From an uncultured Eubacteriales bacterium (GTDB lineage Bacteria; Bacillota; Clostridia; Oscillospirales; Acutalibacteraceae), in the NCBI GenBank assembly GCA_934454845.1, contig CAKSGV010000004.1, forward strand, positions 1-64,000: 64,000 nucleotides of DNA, given 5' to 3'. Positions 7,460 to 15,988 of this stretch are shown piece after piece. The notes under the pieces are model-generated. The model was not told the DNA's origin, did no database searches, and saw only the letters and a list, made by a program, of their open reading frames with translations. Position 1 is the stretch's first letter; the number at the start of each line of letters is the position of its first letter. The position numbers and the translations under genes were made by a program.

Positions 7460-8443
7460 CTATTTTTCCGACATCGCCGCGGCAATTCTGTTGTCCGCAC
7501 AGCCGTAATAAATAATCCATTTCCCCTTGTGATAGACTACTGCATTTCCGAAAATTGTGAACGGAGCTATGCCATAACTTTCATACGGCGTTTGAGGAAC
7601 CAAAAAAGGCTCTGTGCTTCTCGCAATCAGCTTTGAAGGATCGTTTCTGTCAAAAAGAGCCCAACCCACGCTGTAACAACAAGGGCAGTATTTTCCTCTA
7701 AAGCCGAAAACTGCCTCGTTCTTATCATTTATCATATTTTTACAAACTTTTTTATTGAATTCACCGTTTGAGCAGCCGTTATAAAGGAGCAGTATACCGT
7801 CGTCATTAATAATCGGGGCGGCAACCGCTTCGCACAGGCAATCATCAAACATATCTTTTCTTTGCGAAATTACAGGCTTTTCTTCAACAATCCAATTTTT
7901 CAAATCCTTACTGTGGGCAAGAAAAATCCCGGAGTTGCCGAAATAGGCATAATATTCGCCGTTTATTTTTATTGGCGAAATCGCAATGGCTCTTCCGGGG
8001 ATTTTTTCGCCCAAAAAATCCCAGTTTTTAAGATCCTTTGAAATTGCAAGCATTCCGACCGTATCGTTGCAAGAGCGCACACCTGTATATGACAAAACGT
8101 ATAATTTTTCTTCCGGAAGCCATACCAAACGCGGATCTTCAAACCCGCCTTTATATTCGGAATCTCCTGCGGCAAGAAAAGGCTCTTTGTCCAAGGTGAA
8201 ATTAAATCCGTCTTTACTGCGAGCAAAAACCAGTGAAGAAACACTCCAATTATAGCCTTTGGGGACTTCGCCGAAATTTATGCATCGGCACAGCATAACC
8301 ACTTCATCACCGGTGGAAACCGCTCCGGGATTGAAAATACAATCCGCCGAAAATTCGCCCTGCGGATGCAGAATCGGATTGCCCTCATATCTTTTGAAAT
8401 CATTTACAAATGCGAATGAATCGGGTAACTTATTTGAAATCAT
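7460..8443 (-). CDS. GH130-type glycoside phosphorylase / hydrolase
   Basis: Cytoplasmic protein of 327 aa with five-bladed beta-propeller motifs of glycoside hydrolase family 130. Most characterised members phosphorolyse beta-mannosides to mannose 1-phosphate. Motifs include FNPGAVSTGDEVVMLCR (propeller entry with the usual Arg), GGFEDPRLV, YVLSYTG, AISPIKINGEYYAYFG and a late WIIYYGCADNRIA. I start at ATG 8443 because AAAGGAAGG lies 9 nt upstream; the longer form adds 18 residues without a site. No signal peptide is seen. It follows an AraC regulator by 55 nt. Substrate class (mannoside versus other) is inference. Confidence 0.82.
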   Translation of the reverse strand: MISNKLPDSFAFVNDFKRYEGNPILHPQGEFSADCIFNPGAVSTGDEVVMLCRCINFGEVPKGYNWSVSSLVFARSKDGFNFTLDKEPFLAAGDSEYKGGFEDPRLVWLPEEKLYVLSYTGVRSCNDTVGMLAISKDLKNWDFLGEKIPGRAIAISPIKINGEYYAYFGNSGIFLAHSKDLKNWIVEEKPVISQRKDMFDDCLCEAVAAPIINDDGILLLYNGCSNGEFNKKVCKNMINDKNEAVFGFRGKYCPCCYSVGWALFDRNDPSKLIARSTEPFLVPQTPYESYGIAPFTIFGNAVVYHKGKWIIYYGCADNRIAAAMSEK

Positions 8444-8498
8444 AATTTTATACCTTCCTTTCACATTTATACTAATCCCGAAAATTAAGGAAGGCAAG

Positions 8499-9329
8499 TC
8501 ATTTTAAGCTGTTTTTAAGGACATTTTTTCGATATTCTGTAGGAGAGCAACCAAATTCATCTAAAAAAGCGCGGTTAAAAGTTCGAATATTTTCAAAACC
8601 GCTTTCATAGCATATTTCTAAAACTGTTTTGCCGGGATCCGAAAGCATCTCGGCAGAATTATTTATTCTGTATTTATTTACAAATTTGCGAAATCCCATA
8701 AAAAATGTCGATCTGAACCAATCGCTCATTTTTCGCTTTGAAATGCCGAAAAAAGCCGAAGCCGTGCTTATATCAAGCTCCGGATTTCCTTTGTTTTCCG
8801 AGATATAACAAATAATTTTTGCCGGATTCAAAAGCATATCATCATTTCTTTTAATAAGCTTAAGCGATTTTTGGCATAAGGATAAAACCGCCTCAACCAA
8901 TCCTTTAATATATGTCGGATTAATGCTTTTCTCGGCAAATAAAATTTCAAGCAGCAAAGTCAAAGTATCGCTTCGGTCTTCTTTTCTTATCACGGGATTT
9001 AAAGGAATATATGAAAGCAAAAGCGAATAATAATCCTCCAAAAACGAGGGACTTATTCCTATCCACGCGCAATCCCCCGGCTCTTTTTCTTTGAAAGAAT
9101 GATTCTGGCAAGGAAAAATAATTGCCAGATCATTTGCAAAAAGTTCATATTCTTTCCCATCTATAATCAATAATCTGCTTCCCGATTTTATATAGACAAA
9201 TTCCGCATTTTCGTGAAAATGCGCACCGAAATCTCCGTTTTCACCGATTAACACAGAACAGGATTTAAATGACTTGTTCGGATCCAAAAAAACATTTACT
9301 CTCTTCTTTTTATATAATTCTATAAACAC
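8499..9329 (-). CDS. AraC family transcriptional regulator
   Basis: 276 aa. The N-terminal half is a cupin-like effector domain (FGAHFHENAEFVYIKSGSRL, about residues 30-110). The C-terminal 100 residues form two HTH motifs of the AraC/XylS type (LDISTASAFFGISKRKMSDW and TVLEICYESGFENIRTFNRA, ending FGCSPTEYRKN). Such proteins usually activate sugar genes next to them. It precedes GH130 and follows an MDR gene on the same strand, so it is probably part of that operon. The GTG start at 9329 has no clear ribosome binding site, so a later start is possible. Confidence 0.85.
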   Translation of the reverse strand: MFIELYKKKRVNVFLDPNKSFKSCSVLIGENGDFGAHFHENAEFVYIKSGSRLLIIDGKEYELFANDLAIIFPCQNHSFKEKEPGDCAWIGISPSFLEDYYSLLLSYIPLNPVIRKEDRSDTLTLLLEILFAEKSINPTYIKGLVEAVLSLCQKSLKLIKRNDDMLLNPAKIICYISENKGNPELDISTASAFFGISKRKMSDWFRSTFFMGFRKFVNKYRINNSAEMLSDPGKTVLEICYESGFENIRTFNRAFLDEFGCSPTEYRKNVLKNSLK

Positions 9330-9396
9330 AGTATATTAAAAGGCGAAAATTTTTTAAATAGGTAAATAATCCGTTTAATTGTACTATTCCACGATT

Positions 9397-10380
9397 TTAT
9401 TCAACAGTTAAAACCACTTTGCCGACATTTTCTCCGCGATAGAGAATATCGTGCGCCTCTTCTGCCGACGTTATAGGAAGAATTTTATAAATTGTCGGCT
9501 TAACCTCGCCTGCTTCGACTTTCGGCCAAACATCGCGCACAAGGTTTGCCAAAATTTGAGCCTTAACTTCAGGGGTTCTGGAGCGGAGCGTGCTTCCCAC
9601 GATTCGCACATTTCTCACATATATATTTTTAAGATCGATTTCTGTTTTCTGTCCGGCAAGAGCAGCAATCATTATCCAGCGGGCACCGTGAGTTAAATAA
9701 TGAATGCATTTACCCATTATTTCTCCGCCCAGGCAATCGATCGCAACATCCACTCCGTGGCCTGCTTCCAATTCTTCCTTAAGCACCATGGCTATATCTT
9801 CTTTACTTGTTACAACCACCCTATCGGCTTTAAGGTGATTTATCGAATCCGCTATTTCATCTGTTAAAACAGTCGTGATAACTCTCACTCCGAATGCTTT
9901 TGCCATAGGAATTATAACGCTTGCCAGACCGCTCGCTCCGGCATTCATTAAAAGAGTGTTGCCTGGCTTTATCTTGCCTTCCATAAATAAATTCAAATAC
10001 GCCGTTGCAAAAGCTTCGGGTATTGCGGCAGCCTCTGTCATAGAGCAATTTTTCGGAACAGGCATTAGCATATCATATTTCACATTTGCATATTGGGCGT
10101 ACCCGCCGCCGCCCAAAAGAGCGCAAACCTTATCCCCTATTTTCCAATTTGATTTTTTCTTTGCACCTTCCGCAATTTCAACAATTGTTCCGGCAATTTC
10201 AAGGCCCATCCATTCTGGGCAGCCTGCCGGAGGAGGATAATCTCCCTCTCTTTGCATAAGATCTGCGCGGTTTAGTGCAGCCGCTTCTATTTTTACCAGG
10301 CAATCATCGTTACCTAAAACAGGATCGGGCACATTATCCCATCTTAAAGATCTGTCATCATTTACTAAAATTGCTTTCAT
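9397..10380 (-). CDS. Zinc-free MDR, PIG3-type NADPH quinone oxidoreductase
   Basis: 327 aa medium-chain dehydrogenase/reductase. The N-terminus AAALNRADLMQREGDYPPP and GLEIAGTIVE match the PIG3/quinone oxidoreductase branch, which lacks the zinc-binding cysteines. The Rossmann fold starts near residue 140 (LLMNAGASGLASVIIPMAKA), followed by VDVAIDCLGGEIMGKC. It likely reduces a quinone or enone using NADPH. ATG 10380 is chosen because AAAGG lies 9 nt upstream; the upstream ATG adds only seven residues. It sits 37 nt after the broken Gfo/Idh/MocA gene in the same direction. Confidence 0.85.
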   Translation of the reverse strand: MKAILVNDDRSLRWDNVPDPVLGNDDCLVKIEAAALNRADLMQREGDYPPPAGCPEWMGLEIAGTIVEIAEGAKKKSNWKIGDKVCALLGGGGYAQYANVKYDMLMPVPKNCSMTEAAAIPEAFATAYLNLFMEGKIKPGNTLLMNAGASGLASVIIPMAKAFGVRVITTVLTDEIADSINHLKADRVVVTSKEDIAMVLKEELEAGHGVDVAIDCLGGEIMGKCIHYLTHGARWIMIAALAGQKTEIDLKNIYVRNVRIVGSTLRSRTPEVKAQILANLVRDVWPKVEAGEVKPTIYKILPITSAEEAHDILYRGENVGKVVLTVE

Positions 10381-10417
10381 ATAAATCTGCCTTTCTTTCA
10401 TTTAAAATATAATTGCT

Positions 10418-11452
10418 TTAATTCTTTTCGAATTCTTCAATCGATTTCATCAGCATTTTATGAACCGCAAGCTCATAATCATAGGTATATTCGGTTTCTT
10501 TTTCACCGTTTATCTTTTTTGCTAAATCAATCATCATTTTATCATATCTTCCGAAAGGAGGAAATTTTATAATTTCACTTCTAAAATCAAAATTTCTGAC
10601 ATTTTTTACATGATCTTTCAATGTTATTTTACATTTAACATCATCTGCGCAAATCACACCCGGAATTTCAAGCGGATTTTCAAGCGGATTGATTTCGATT
10701 GTTCCGTTTTCTCCCACAATCACAAGCTGCCGCCTAGCATCGCCGTTAACCTCAGATGCACAGCTTTTCGCAAATGAAACCCCGGTGCTGTATTTAAACA
10801 GCACAAATCCGCCGTCTAAAGAATCAGTGCCATAAATACCTGTACTGAAATTCATCGGGATAATTTCTTTCGGCTCACCCATTATCGCATACATAAGATC
10901 AACCAAATGGCAGCCTAAATAATACATCATCCCGCCCGGCAGATTTTTAAGCTAATCAATCGCACCACACGAATATTTCACATTCATTTGAATTTCCGTG
11001 TATAATATTTTTCCAAGAGCCCCGGATTTAACAAATTCAATTGCCTTTCTTATCGCAGGATTATACCTATACATATATCCCATATGAAAAAGAGTCCCGT
11101 TTTTTTCGGCAATATTCACAGCTTTTTCAAAATCGCTTGTTGCCCCGCCGGGTTTTTCAAGATGAATATTAAATCCCGCTTCGGCAAATTTAAGCGCAGC
11201 TTTATCCTGTTCGGTTTCATGAGTTTCTATTAGAACGGCATCCAATTCCTTATTATTCAATATTTCTTCTTCCGTAAGCCAATTTAAGCCTTTATAGTAT
11301 TCGGTTTTCTCGGCTCTTTGTCTGCGCCGCTCATTTGGTTCGCAAATTCCCACCACTTCATATAAATCGGGCATATTTCTTATTGTGCTCATAATATGAT
11401 CCGCATGGCACATTCCCCAAGTTCCGAATTGAGCTACCTTTATTTTTTTCAT
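10418..11452 (-). pseudogene. Gfo/Idh/MocA oxidoreductase interrupted by an in-frame TAG
   Basis: Two pieces in one reading frame make a full-length NAD(P)-dependent sugar/inositol dehydrogenase of about 344 codons. The N-terminal Rossmann half (KIKVAQFGTWGMCHADHI, then HLEKPGGATSDFEKAV with the catalytic Lys-Pro, and GYMYRYNPAIRKA) stops at a TAG at 10952-10954. The same frame continues LKNLPGGMMYYLGCHLVDLM to the end. The stop lies where related proteins often have Trp, so a TGG to TAG change would explain it. No frameshift is needed. A sequencing error or recent inactivation are both possible. It stands between two MDR genes. Confidence 0.8.
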
Positions 11453-11497
11453 TACTTTCCCTCCGAATAAGCAGAATAATTAAAAATCAAATTATTT

Positions 11498-12499
11498 TTA
11501 CTCTAAAGTACTCCAATCAAATATCACACCGAGAGGCAATTCATTTTTGCAAAGCCTTGAATAAACTTCATGCGCTTCATGCGGAGAATGAATTTCGCTG
11601 ATTATTTTATTAAAATTCAACATTCGATGAGAAAGGTAACTTAAAGTAACCCTGCAATCATCCATTTCTGTCCAATTTCCGGGGTGGGATTCCAAGGTCG
11701 GTCTTGCTCCGCTGTGAGCACCGATAATTTCTATGCCTGGGCGATGGACATCATTATAAAAATCAACTTCTGTTATTTTTCTTGTGCATCCGAGCAATAT
11801 CACTTTCCCGAATTTTTTAGTGGCTTTAAGGCAAGATTTTAATGCGGCGGCATTGCCGGTTACTTCTATAACGGAATCAACGCCTTTCCCAAAGGTAATT
11901 TGTTTTATTTTTTCCTCATAATCCTTATCGGAAGGATCAAGAGCAATATCGGCTCCGAAATCCTTAGCAAGATTTCTTCTCTCCTCTGAAAAATCGGAGG
12001 CAATGACATTCAAAACTCCGCAGAGCTTTAAATATTGCACTGCAAATTGGCCTAAAATGCCCAGACCGCAAACAAGACAGTTATGCCCAAGCTCAGGGCT
12101 CGCTTTTCTTACTGCCGCCAACGAAAATCCGGCTATAATGGTGAAAGCGGCTTCTTTGAGATCCACATTATCCGGAAGTTTCACGGCTTCTTTTTGCGCA
12201 ACCGTGCAATACTGCTGATGGCCTCCTCCGTGAACCATTACTCTGTCTCCGGGCTTAAACTCCGTGATACCTTCTCCCACATTTTCTACTATTCCGCTTC
12301 CGCTGTATCCGGAAGAAGTGGGAAATCCGAATCTGCAGGTATCGTCACCGTCTTCATTAGCTGTGAGCAATGCCCTCTCGGTTCCTGAACTGACAGCCGA
12401 ATAACAAAGCTTTATTCTTATCTCACCGCTTTCGGGCATTCTGTCCGCCGCGTCGCAAAGCTCCGCATTATATTTGTTTTTAAAAATAATTTTTTTCAT
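11498..12499 (-). CDS. MDR family alcohol/polyol dehydrogenase-like protein
   Basis: 333 aa medium-chain dehydrogenase. An N-terminal GroES-like domain contains AVSSGTERALL and GYSGSGIVENVGEGITEFKPGDRVMVHGGGHQQY. It lacks the usual Cys-X2-Cys structural zinc cluster. A Rossmann domain follows near 140 (CLVCGLGILGQFAVQYLKLCG), then GKGVDSVIEVTGNAAALKS. Its closest general match is the sugar-alcohol or bacteriochlorophyllide-type dehydrogenases; the substrate is unknown. It heads a probable operon of dehydrogenases, AraC and GH130, and is divergent from another AraC gene. AGGAGAGG lies upstream of the ATG. Confidence 0.78.
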   Translation of the reverse strand: MKKIIFKNKYNAELCDAADRMPESGEIRIKLCYSAVSSGTERALLTANEDGDDTCRFGFPTSSGYSGSGIVENVGEGITEFKPGDRVMVHGGGHQQYCTVAQKEAVKLPDNVDLKEAAFTIIAGFSLAAVRKASPELGHNCLVCGLGILGQFAVQYLKLCGVLNVIASDFSEERRNLAKDFGADIALDPSDKDYEEKIKQITFGKGVDSVIEVTGNAAALKSCLKATKKFGKVILLGCTRKITEVDFYNDVHRPGIEIIGAHSGARPTLESHPGNWTEMDDCRVTLSYLSHRMLNFNKIISEIHSPHEAHEVYSRLCKNELPLGVIFDWSTLE

Positions 12500-12560
12500 T
12501 TGAAAACCTCTCCTTTTTATTAAAGATTTTTCAAATATATTATAAATTATTAAGTTTCAC

Positions 12561-12589
12561 TTGAAAACCATATAAAACAATGATATTAT
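12561..12589 (+). promoter_or_regulatory. Promoter of the AraC gene at 12619
   Basis: TTGAAA (12561-12566), 17-bp spacer, TATTAT (12584-12589). A weaker TATAAT for the divergent MDR gene lies at about 12537-12543 on the minus strand, so the two promoters are back to back within 50 bp. Confidence 0.55.
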
Positions 12590-12618
12590 TAAGATAATCA
12601 ACGATAGAAGGTGAAAAA

Positions 12619-13431
12619 ATGTTTCTTCCAAAATCCAACACTTTTTACACTTCACGAGAAATTGACGATAATATAAAAATAGCACTTCATTCTTTAAAAA
12701 AAGGCTATGTTTCAAAATTGCATTGGCACGACTATTATGAAATCGAGATCATACTTGAAGGTCGCGGAACCCATTCTTTAAACGATATCCGATATGAGAT
12801 AAGCCCGGGAAACGCATTTCTTCTTTCTTTTAAGGACTTTCATTCCATAACCGCTAATTCCGATTTAAAAGTATTAAATATTTCATTTTCGGCAGATACT
12901 GTAGATGAAAGACTGACCGCCTGCCTCACGGCGGATTTTAATAAAACCTGCTTTTTTAAAGAAAAAGAAATAAAATATATCAAAATGCAGCTTGAAAACT
13001 TGGAACATTTTAAAAACAACAATAATTTTTATAAAATTTTACAGAGGAATTATTTAAATGAACTCATAATTAAAATAATCAATAATAAAAATATCGAAAC
13101 GGCTTCGCTTAACACTTCTTCCGTGCAAAATGCGGTGGAGATAATAAATAACGAATTCAATAATGATATAACCCTCGAATATGTTGCAAAAAAGGTGTTT
13201 TTAACTCCTAATTATTTAGGATCCGTATTTAAAAAATCCGTTGGATGCACATTTCGGGAATTTTTAAATGCGGTTAGGATAAGATATGCATGCAATCTGC
13301 TGATAAGCACGAAAATACCGATTAAAAAAATCTCAACTGATTGCGGATTCAATTCTGTGGAATATTTCGCATATATTTTTAAAAAGCAAATGAAGATGTC
13401 GGCTTCGGAATTTAAAGCCAAGCATAAATAG
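12619..13431 (+). CDS. AraC family transcriptional regulator
   Basis: 270 aa. N-terminal cupin (KLHWHDYYEIEIILEGRGTH, then YEISPGNAFLLSFKDFHSI) probably binds a sugar. The C-terminal double HTH is clear: ITLEYVAKKVFLTPNYLGSV and IKKISTDCGFNSVEYFAYIF, ending MKMSASEFK. GAAGGTG lies 8 nt before the ATG. It is divergent from the MDR-led operon, the usual arrangement for an AraC protein acting on its neighbour. The converging esterase gene downstream is separated by a strong terminator. The coding sequence is very A/T-rich compared with the core genes. Confidence 0.9.
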   Translation: MFLPKSNTFYTSREIDDNIKIALHSLKKGYVSKLHWHDYYEIEIILEGRGTHSLNDIRYEISPGNAFLLSFKDFHSITANSDLKVLNISFSADTVDERLTACLTADFNKTCFFKEKEIKYIKMQLENLEHFKNNNNFYKILQRNYLNELIIKIINNKNIETASLNTSSVQNAVEIINNEFNNDITLEYVAKKVFLTPNYLGSVFKKSVGCTFREFLNAVRIRYACNLLISTKIPIKKISTDCGFNSVEYFAYIFKKQMKMSASEFKAKHK

Positions 13432-13449
13432 CATGGTTTTACACAAAAT

Positions 13450-13477
13450 AAAGCAGCACGGAAAACCGTGCTGCTTT
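13450..13477. terminator. Bidirectional terminator between AraC and esterase genes
   Basis: Perfect 12-bp stem (13450-13461 and 13466-13477) with an AAAA loop between two converging genes. Confidence 0.8.
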
Positions 13478-13484
13478 AATGCAT

Positions 13485-14324
13485 TTAATATGAAAAACCC
13501 ATCAGCTTCAGCCAGCGCTTAACATCGACAAGCCACCCTGCGGCATATTTTTCTTTATCCGAAATCTCGTCACAAGTAACCGAATCGACCGTTGAAGATC
13601 CGTGACCGCCAAACGGGAAAATATGCAACTCAAAAGGAATATTATGCCTGCTCAGTGCTGCGGCATATAAAAGACTGTTTGTAACAGGCACCGCACCGTC
13701 ACTCGCAGTGTGCCACAAATATGCAGGCGGAGTGTTGTCCGATACCAGTCTGTCACATGAAAAATAATCTATTTCCTCTGCTGATCTATCCTTTTTTCCG
13801 ATCAGATTATTAAAACTTCCGATATGCGCATATTTTGGATCCGCACTTATCACAGGATAGGAAAGCACCGAAGCATTCACAGGCTTGCTTTCGGGAAAAA
13901 CTTCGCGAACCTCCTTGCAATCAAACATCGTAGAATAGTGCGCCGCAAGATGACCTCCTGCGGAAAAACCCGTTATCACAAGTTTTGAAGTATCGCAGTT
14001 CCAATTATCAGCATTTTGATATATCATTTCAACAGTTGCCGCCACTTCCCGGAGCTGGGTGGGAAATCGATGAGGAGCAACGGAATAATATATAACAAAC
14101 ACATTAAACCCATCGGGCAAAAAGTGCATTGCTATAGGTTCCGCTTCGCGCTGACTGCACATTGTGTATGCTCCGCCCGGGCAGACTATCATACAAGGGC
14201 GTTTCCTGTTTTCCCTGTGCATTTCAGTGAGATTAAAAGGTAAATAAATATCCACTGTGGGATCGCATCCGTTTTCACCTAAAAAAGGATACATTTCTTT
14301 CAGATGTATAGTTTCGGTCTTCAT
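13485..14324 (-). CDS. Alpha/beta hydrolase, BD-FAE / acetyl-esterase type
   Basis: 279 aa cytoplasmic esterase-like protein. The oxyanion-hole region CPGGAYTMCSQREAEPIA is followed by the nucleophile elbow GFSAGGHLAAHYS, giving the catalytic Ser near residue 118. The late motifs WHTASDGAVPVTNSLLYA (Asp) and HIFPFGGHGSS (His) complete the triad. This pattern is typical of acetyl-xylan-type esterases of glycan loci (Pfam BD-FAE/Abhydrolase_3). AGGAG lies 8 nt before the ATG. It follows a decayed SGNH esterase gene by 21 nt and would be co-transcribed with the epimerase and DUF5107 genes upstream. Confidence 0.82.
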   Translation of the reverse strand: MKTETIHLKEMYPFLGENGCDPTVDIYLPFNLTEMHRENRKRPCMIVCPGGAYTMCSQREAEPIAMHFLPDGFNVFVIYYSVAPHRFPTQLREVAATVEMIYQNADNWNCDTSKLVITGFSAGGHLAAHYSTMFDCKEVREVFPESKPVNASVLSYPVISADPKYAHIGSFNNLIGKKDRSAEEIDYFSCDRLVSDNTPPAYLWHTASDGAVPVTNSLLYAAALSRHNIPFELHIFPFGGHGSSTVDSVTCDEISDKEKYAAGWLVDVKRWLKLMGFSY

Positions 14325-14345
14325 TTTTATATCTCCTGTTTTATT

Positions 14346-14827
14346 TTAATAAACTCTGTGATCATAAGCGAAATCGCATTTTGAAAGAAATTCTCTTGTC
14401 ATAAGAATTGCGCCTATTTGATTGGGATGAACTCGGTCCCACGCTATGCAGGAAGAATGCCTAATTTTAAGATAACGCTCATACTTATCCTGAAAATCCA
14501 CAAATATATATCCGTGCTTATCGCAGGCGAATCAAACTGCCTCCACACATCATTTATTCTTATACAAATCGATACCCACTGCGGATTAAGACTCACAACA
14601 TCGCGATCAAATCTTGCAAGAAGATGGTGACTGGTATTGCCGCTCGTTCCGGAATTGGTTATTCTGATTTTAAGTTCGGGATACCATGCGGCAAGCATAT
14701 TTTCTTAATCCTCACATAGCTTCTTCCCACATTATCGAAAAGGCCTTCTCCAATAGGCTGTGCGTTTCCCATATCCGTGACTGAATCTCCCGCAAAAAAC
14801 TATTCTGTCACCGTCTTCAAAAATCAT
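14346..14827 (-). pseudogene. Decayed SGNH/GDSL esterase
   Basis: The gene starts well (AAAGGGAG before the ATG at 14827; MIFEDGDRI) but one extra base in a T6 run shifts the frame just before the GDSVTDMGNAQPIG nucleophile block. A second one-base loss restores it before NMLAAWYPELKIRITNSGTS. SICIRINDVWRQ follows, also with a changed residue of the GxND block. A deletion of roughly 70 codons then joins directly to DKHGYIFVDFQDKYERYLK, and the gene ends with the catalytic DRVHPNQIG block and a TAA at 14346. It resembles rhamnogalacturonan-acetylesterase-like proteins and is surely inactive. Confidence 0.82.
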
Positions 14828-15037
14828 TATTGTTTCTCCCTTTATAATCACAAATGAGTTTATTTTATAATTTGAAGTTATTATAATCTCTGTGTACCTT
14901 CTTTGTCAAGCACATCTTAAGTAAGAAAAGCATTGTCGGCATAAGCGGGAATTTCCGTTTTTTATTTTAAAATCGTTTATAGGTTTCTTTTTAATTGCCG
15001 CCGGAACATTATTTATGGTTCTTGGATATTATTTTTT
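14828..15037. other. Gap between SGNH relic and epimerase terminator
   Basis: No intact gene. On the plus strand a start-less reading frame gives one hydrophobic stretch (ILKSFIGFFLIAAGTLFMVL, then GYYFLKILLP). It looks like a membrane helix, but no start codon or ribosome binding site precedes it. It may be the remnant of a small membrane protein. Confidence 0.3.
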
Positions 15038-15078
15038 AAAAATTCTCCTGCCGAAAATATATCGTCAGGAGAATTTTT
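15038..15078 (-). terminator. Terminator at the end of the epimerase-like gene
   Basis: Perfect 13-bp stem (15038-15050 and 15066-15078) with A/T-rich ends, directly at the stop codon. On the minus strand the distal arm supplies a T run. Confidence 0.75.
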
Positions 15079-15944
15079 CATTTCGAGATTTCTGTAAAGA
15101 ATTCCGCTTTTTCATTCGGTTTAAGAATTTTATGCTTCCCCGGAATATTCAGTCCGTCAACAGCTCCGCATTGAGGCTCTATACACAAAAATCCGCCGGT
15201 TCCGCCCCCGTTATAAAGAATAAAATGATCAAAATTATCGGAAACTGTATAATTCATATCTCCGATAACCGCTTTGTTTCCTCCGGCGGAATAATATCCG
15301 GAAATTATATTCCCGGCTGATTTTGCACTCGAAATATATTCTTTTTCGGCAGCATTTAAAGGGATATATCTGCCCGTAGGTAGATTAAGATTATCCCTTT
15401 CCTGCTTTGTTGTTATTGGGACAGAAAATATGTCCGGCTCTTTAAAGGTCGTATGCAAAGCAAAAGTAAAAGGCATATTGCGATTATCGGCATTTAAAAC
15501 GGTATAATTCGAAATAAATTTTCCGTCTTTTATTCTGTATCCGACCTTTATTTTAAAAGAAAAAGGATATATTTCGTTCTTATTTTCTAAAAAGAGCTCA
15601 ATTCTGTCCGAATCATATAAAAGCACCGAGAATTTTCGGCTGTACAAAAGCCCGTGAAGATTTGCGCCTGATTTTTCCTCTGTCACAGGCAAAGAATATT
15701 CCTTGCCCTCAAAAGAAAATTTTCCGCGGGAAGTTCTGTTGGCCGGCAAAAGAAGAGGAGCTCCGAAAACAAAAGGATTTTCGGCAAGTCGGCTTTCATC
15801 TTCTAGCGGTCTTAGAATGTCCGCACCGTTAAAAGTAAGCCTGAAAATATTTGCTCCGAAATCGGGGGCAATTTCCGCACACCAGCCGCCGCTTCTTAAG
15901 CTATAGGTTTTAATCGTATAAACCACCGTGTCTTTCTTAAACAT
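15078..15944 (-). CDS. Aldose 1-epimerase-like protein (GalM/LacX superfamily)
   Basis: About 288 aa with the galactose-mutarotase fold pattern: IAPDFGANIFRLTFNGADIL at the start, then GAPLLLPANRTSRGKFSFEGK, LHGLLYSRKF, ALHTTF and FLCIEPQCGAVDGLN at the end. The acid that acts as base in GalM corresponds to the Glu in CIEPQC. It would interconvert anomers of a free sugar or sugar phosphate. The ATG at 15944 has no ribosome binding site; a hairpin lies only 3 nt upstream. It follows an SGNH esterase gene by 44 nt, so they probably share a transcript. Confidence 0.78.
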   Translation of the reverse strand: MFKKDTVVYTIKTYSLRSGGWCAEIAPDFGANIFRLTFNGADILRPLEDESRLAENPFVFGAPLLLPANRTSRGKFSFEGKEYSLPVTEEKSGANLHGLLYSRKFSVLLYDSDRIELFLENKNEIYPFSFKIKVGYRIKDGKFISNYTVLNADNRNMPFTFALHTTFKEPDIFSVPITTKQERDNLNLPTGRYIPLNAAEKEYISSAKSAGNIISGYYSAGGNKAVIGDMNYTVSDNFDHFILYNGGGTGGFLCIEPQCGAVDGLNIPGKHKILKPNEKAEFFTEISK

Positions 15945-15947
15945 ATT

Positions 15948-15968
15948 GAATCGCAAATACTGCGATTC
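15948..15968 (-). repeat. Hairpin immediately before the epimerase-like start
   Basis: Perfect 8-bp inverted repeat (15948-15955 and 15961-15968) with a 5-nt loop. It occupies the place where a Shine-Dalgarno sequence would be expected. Confidence 0.6.
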
Positions 15969-15988
15969 TTTTATGCTGAGCCGATTTT

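Noticed and set aside
10952..10954. TAG read as an unusual amino acid (pyrrolysine or suppression)
   Set aside because: Nothing else in the window suggests amber decoding, and most genes end in TAA, TGA or TAG normally; a point mutation is simpler.
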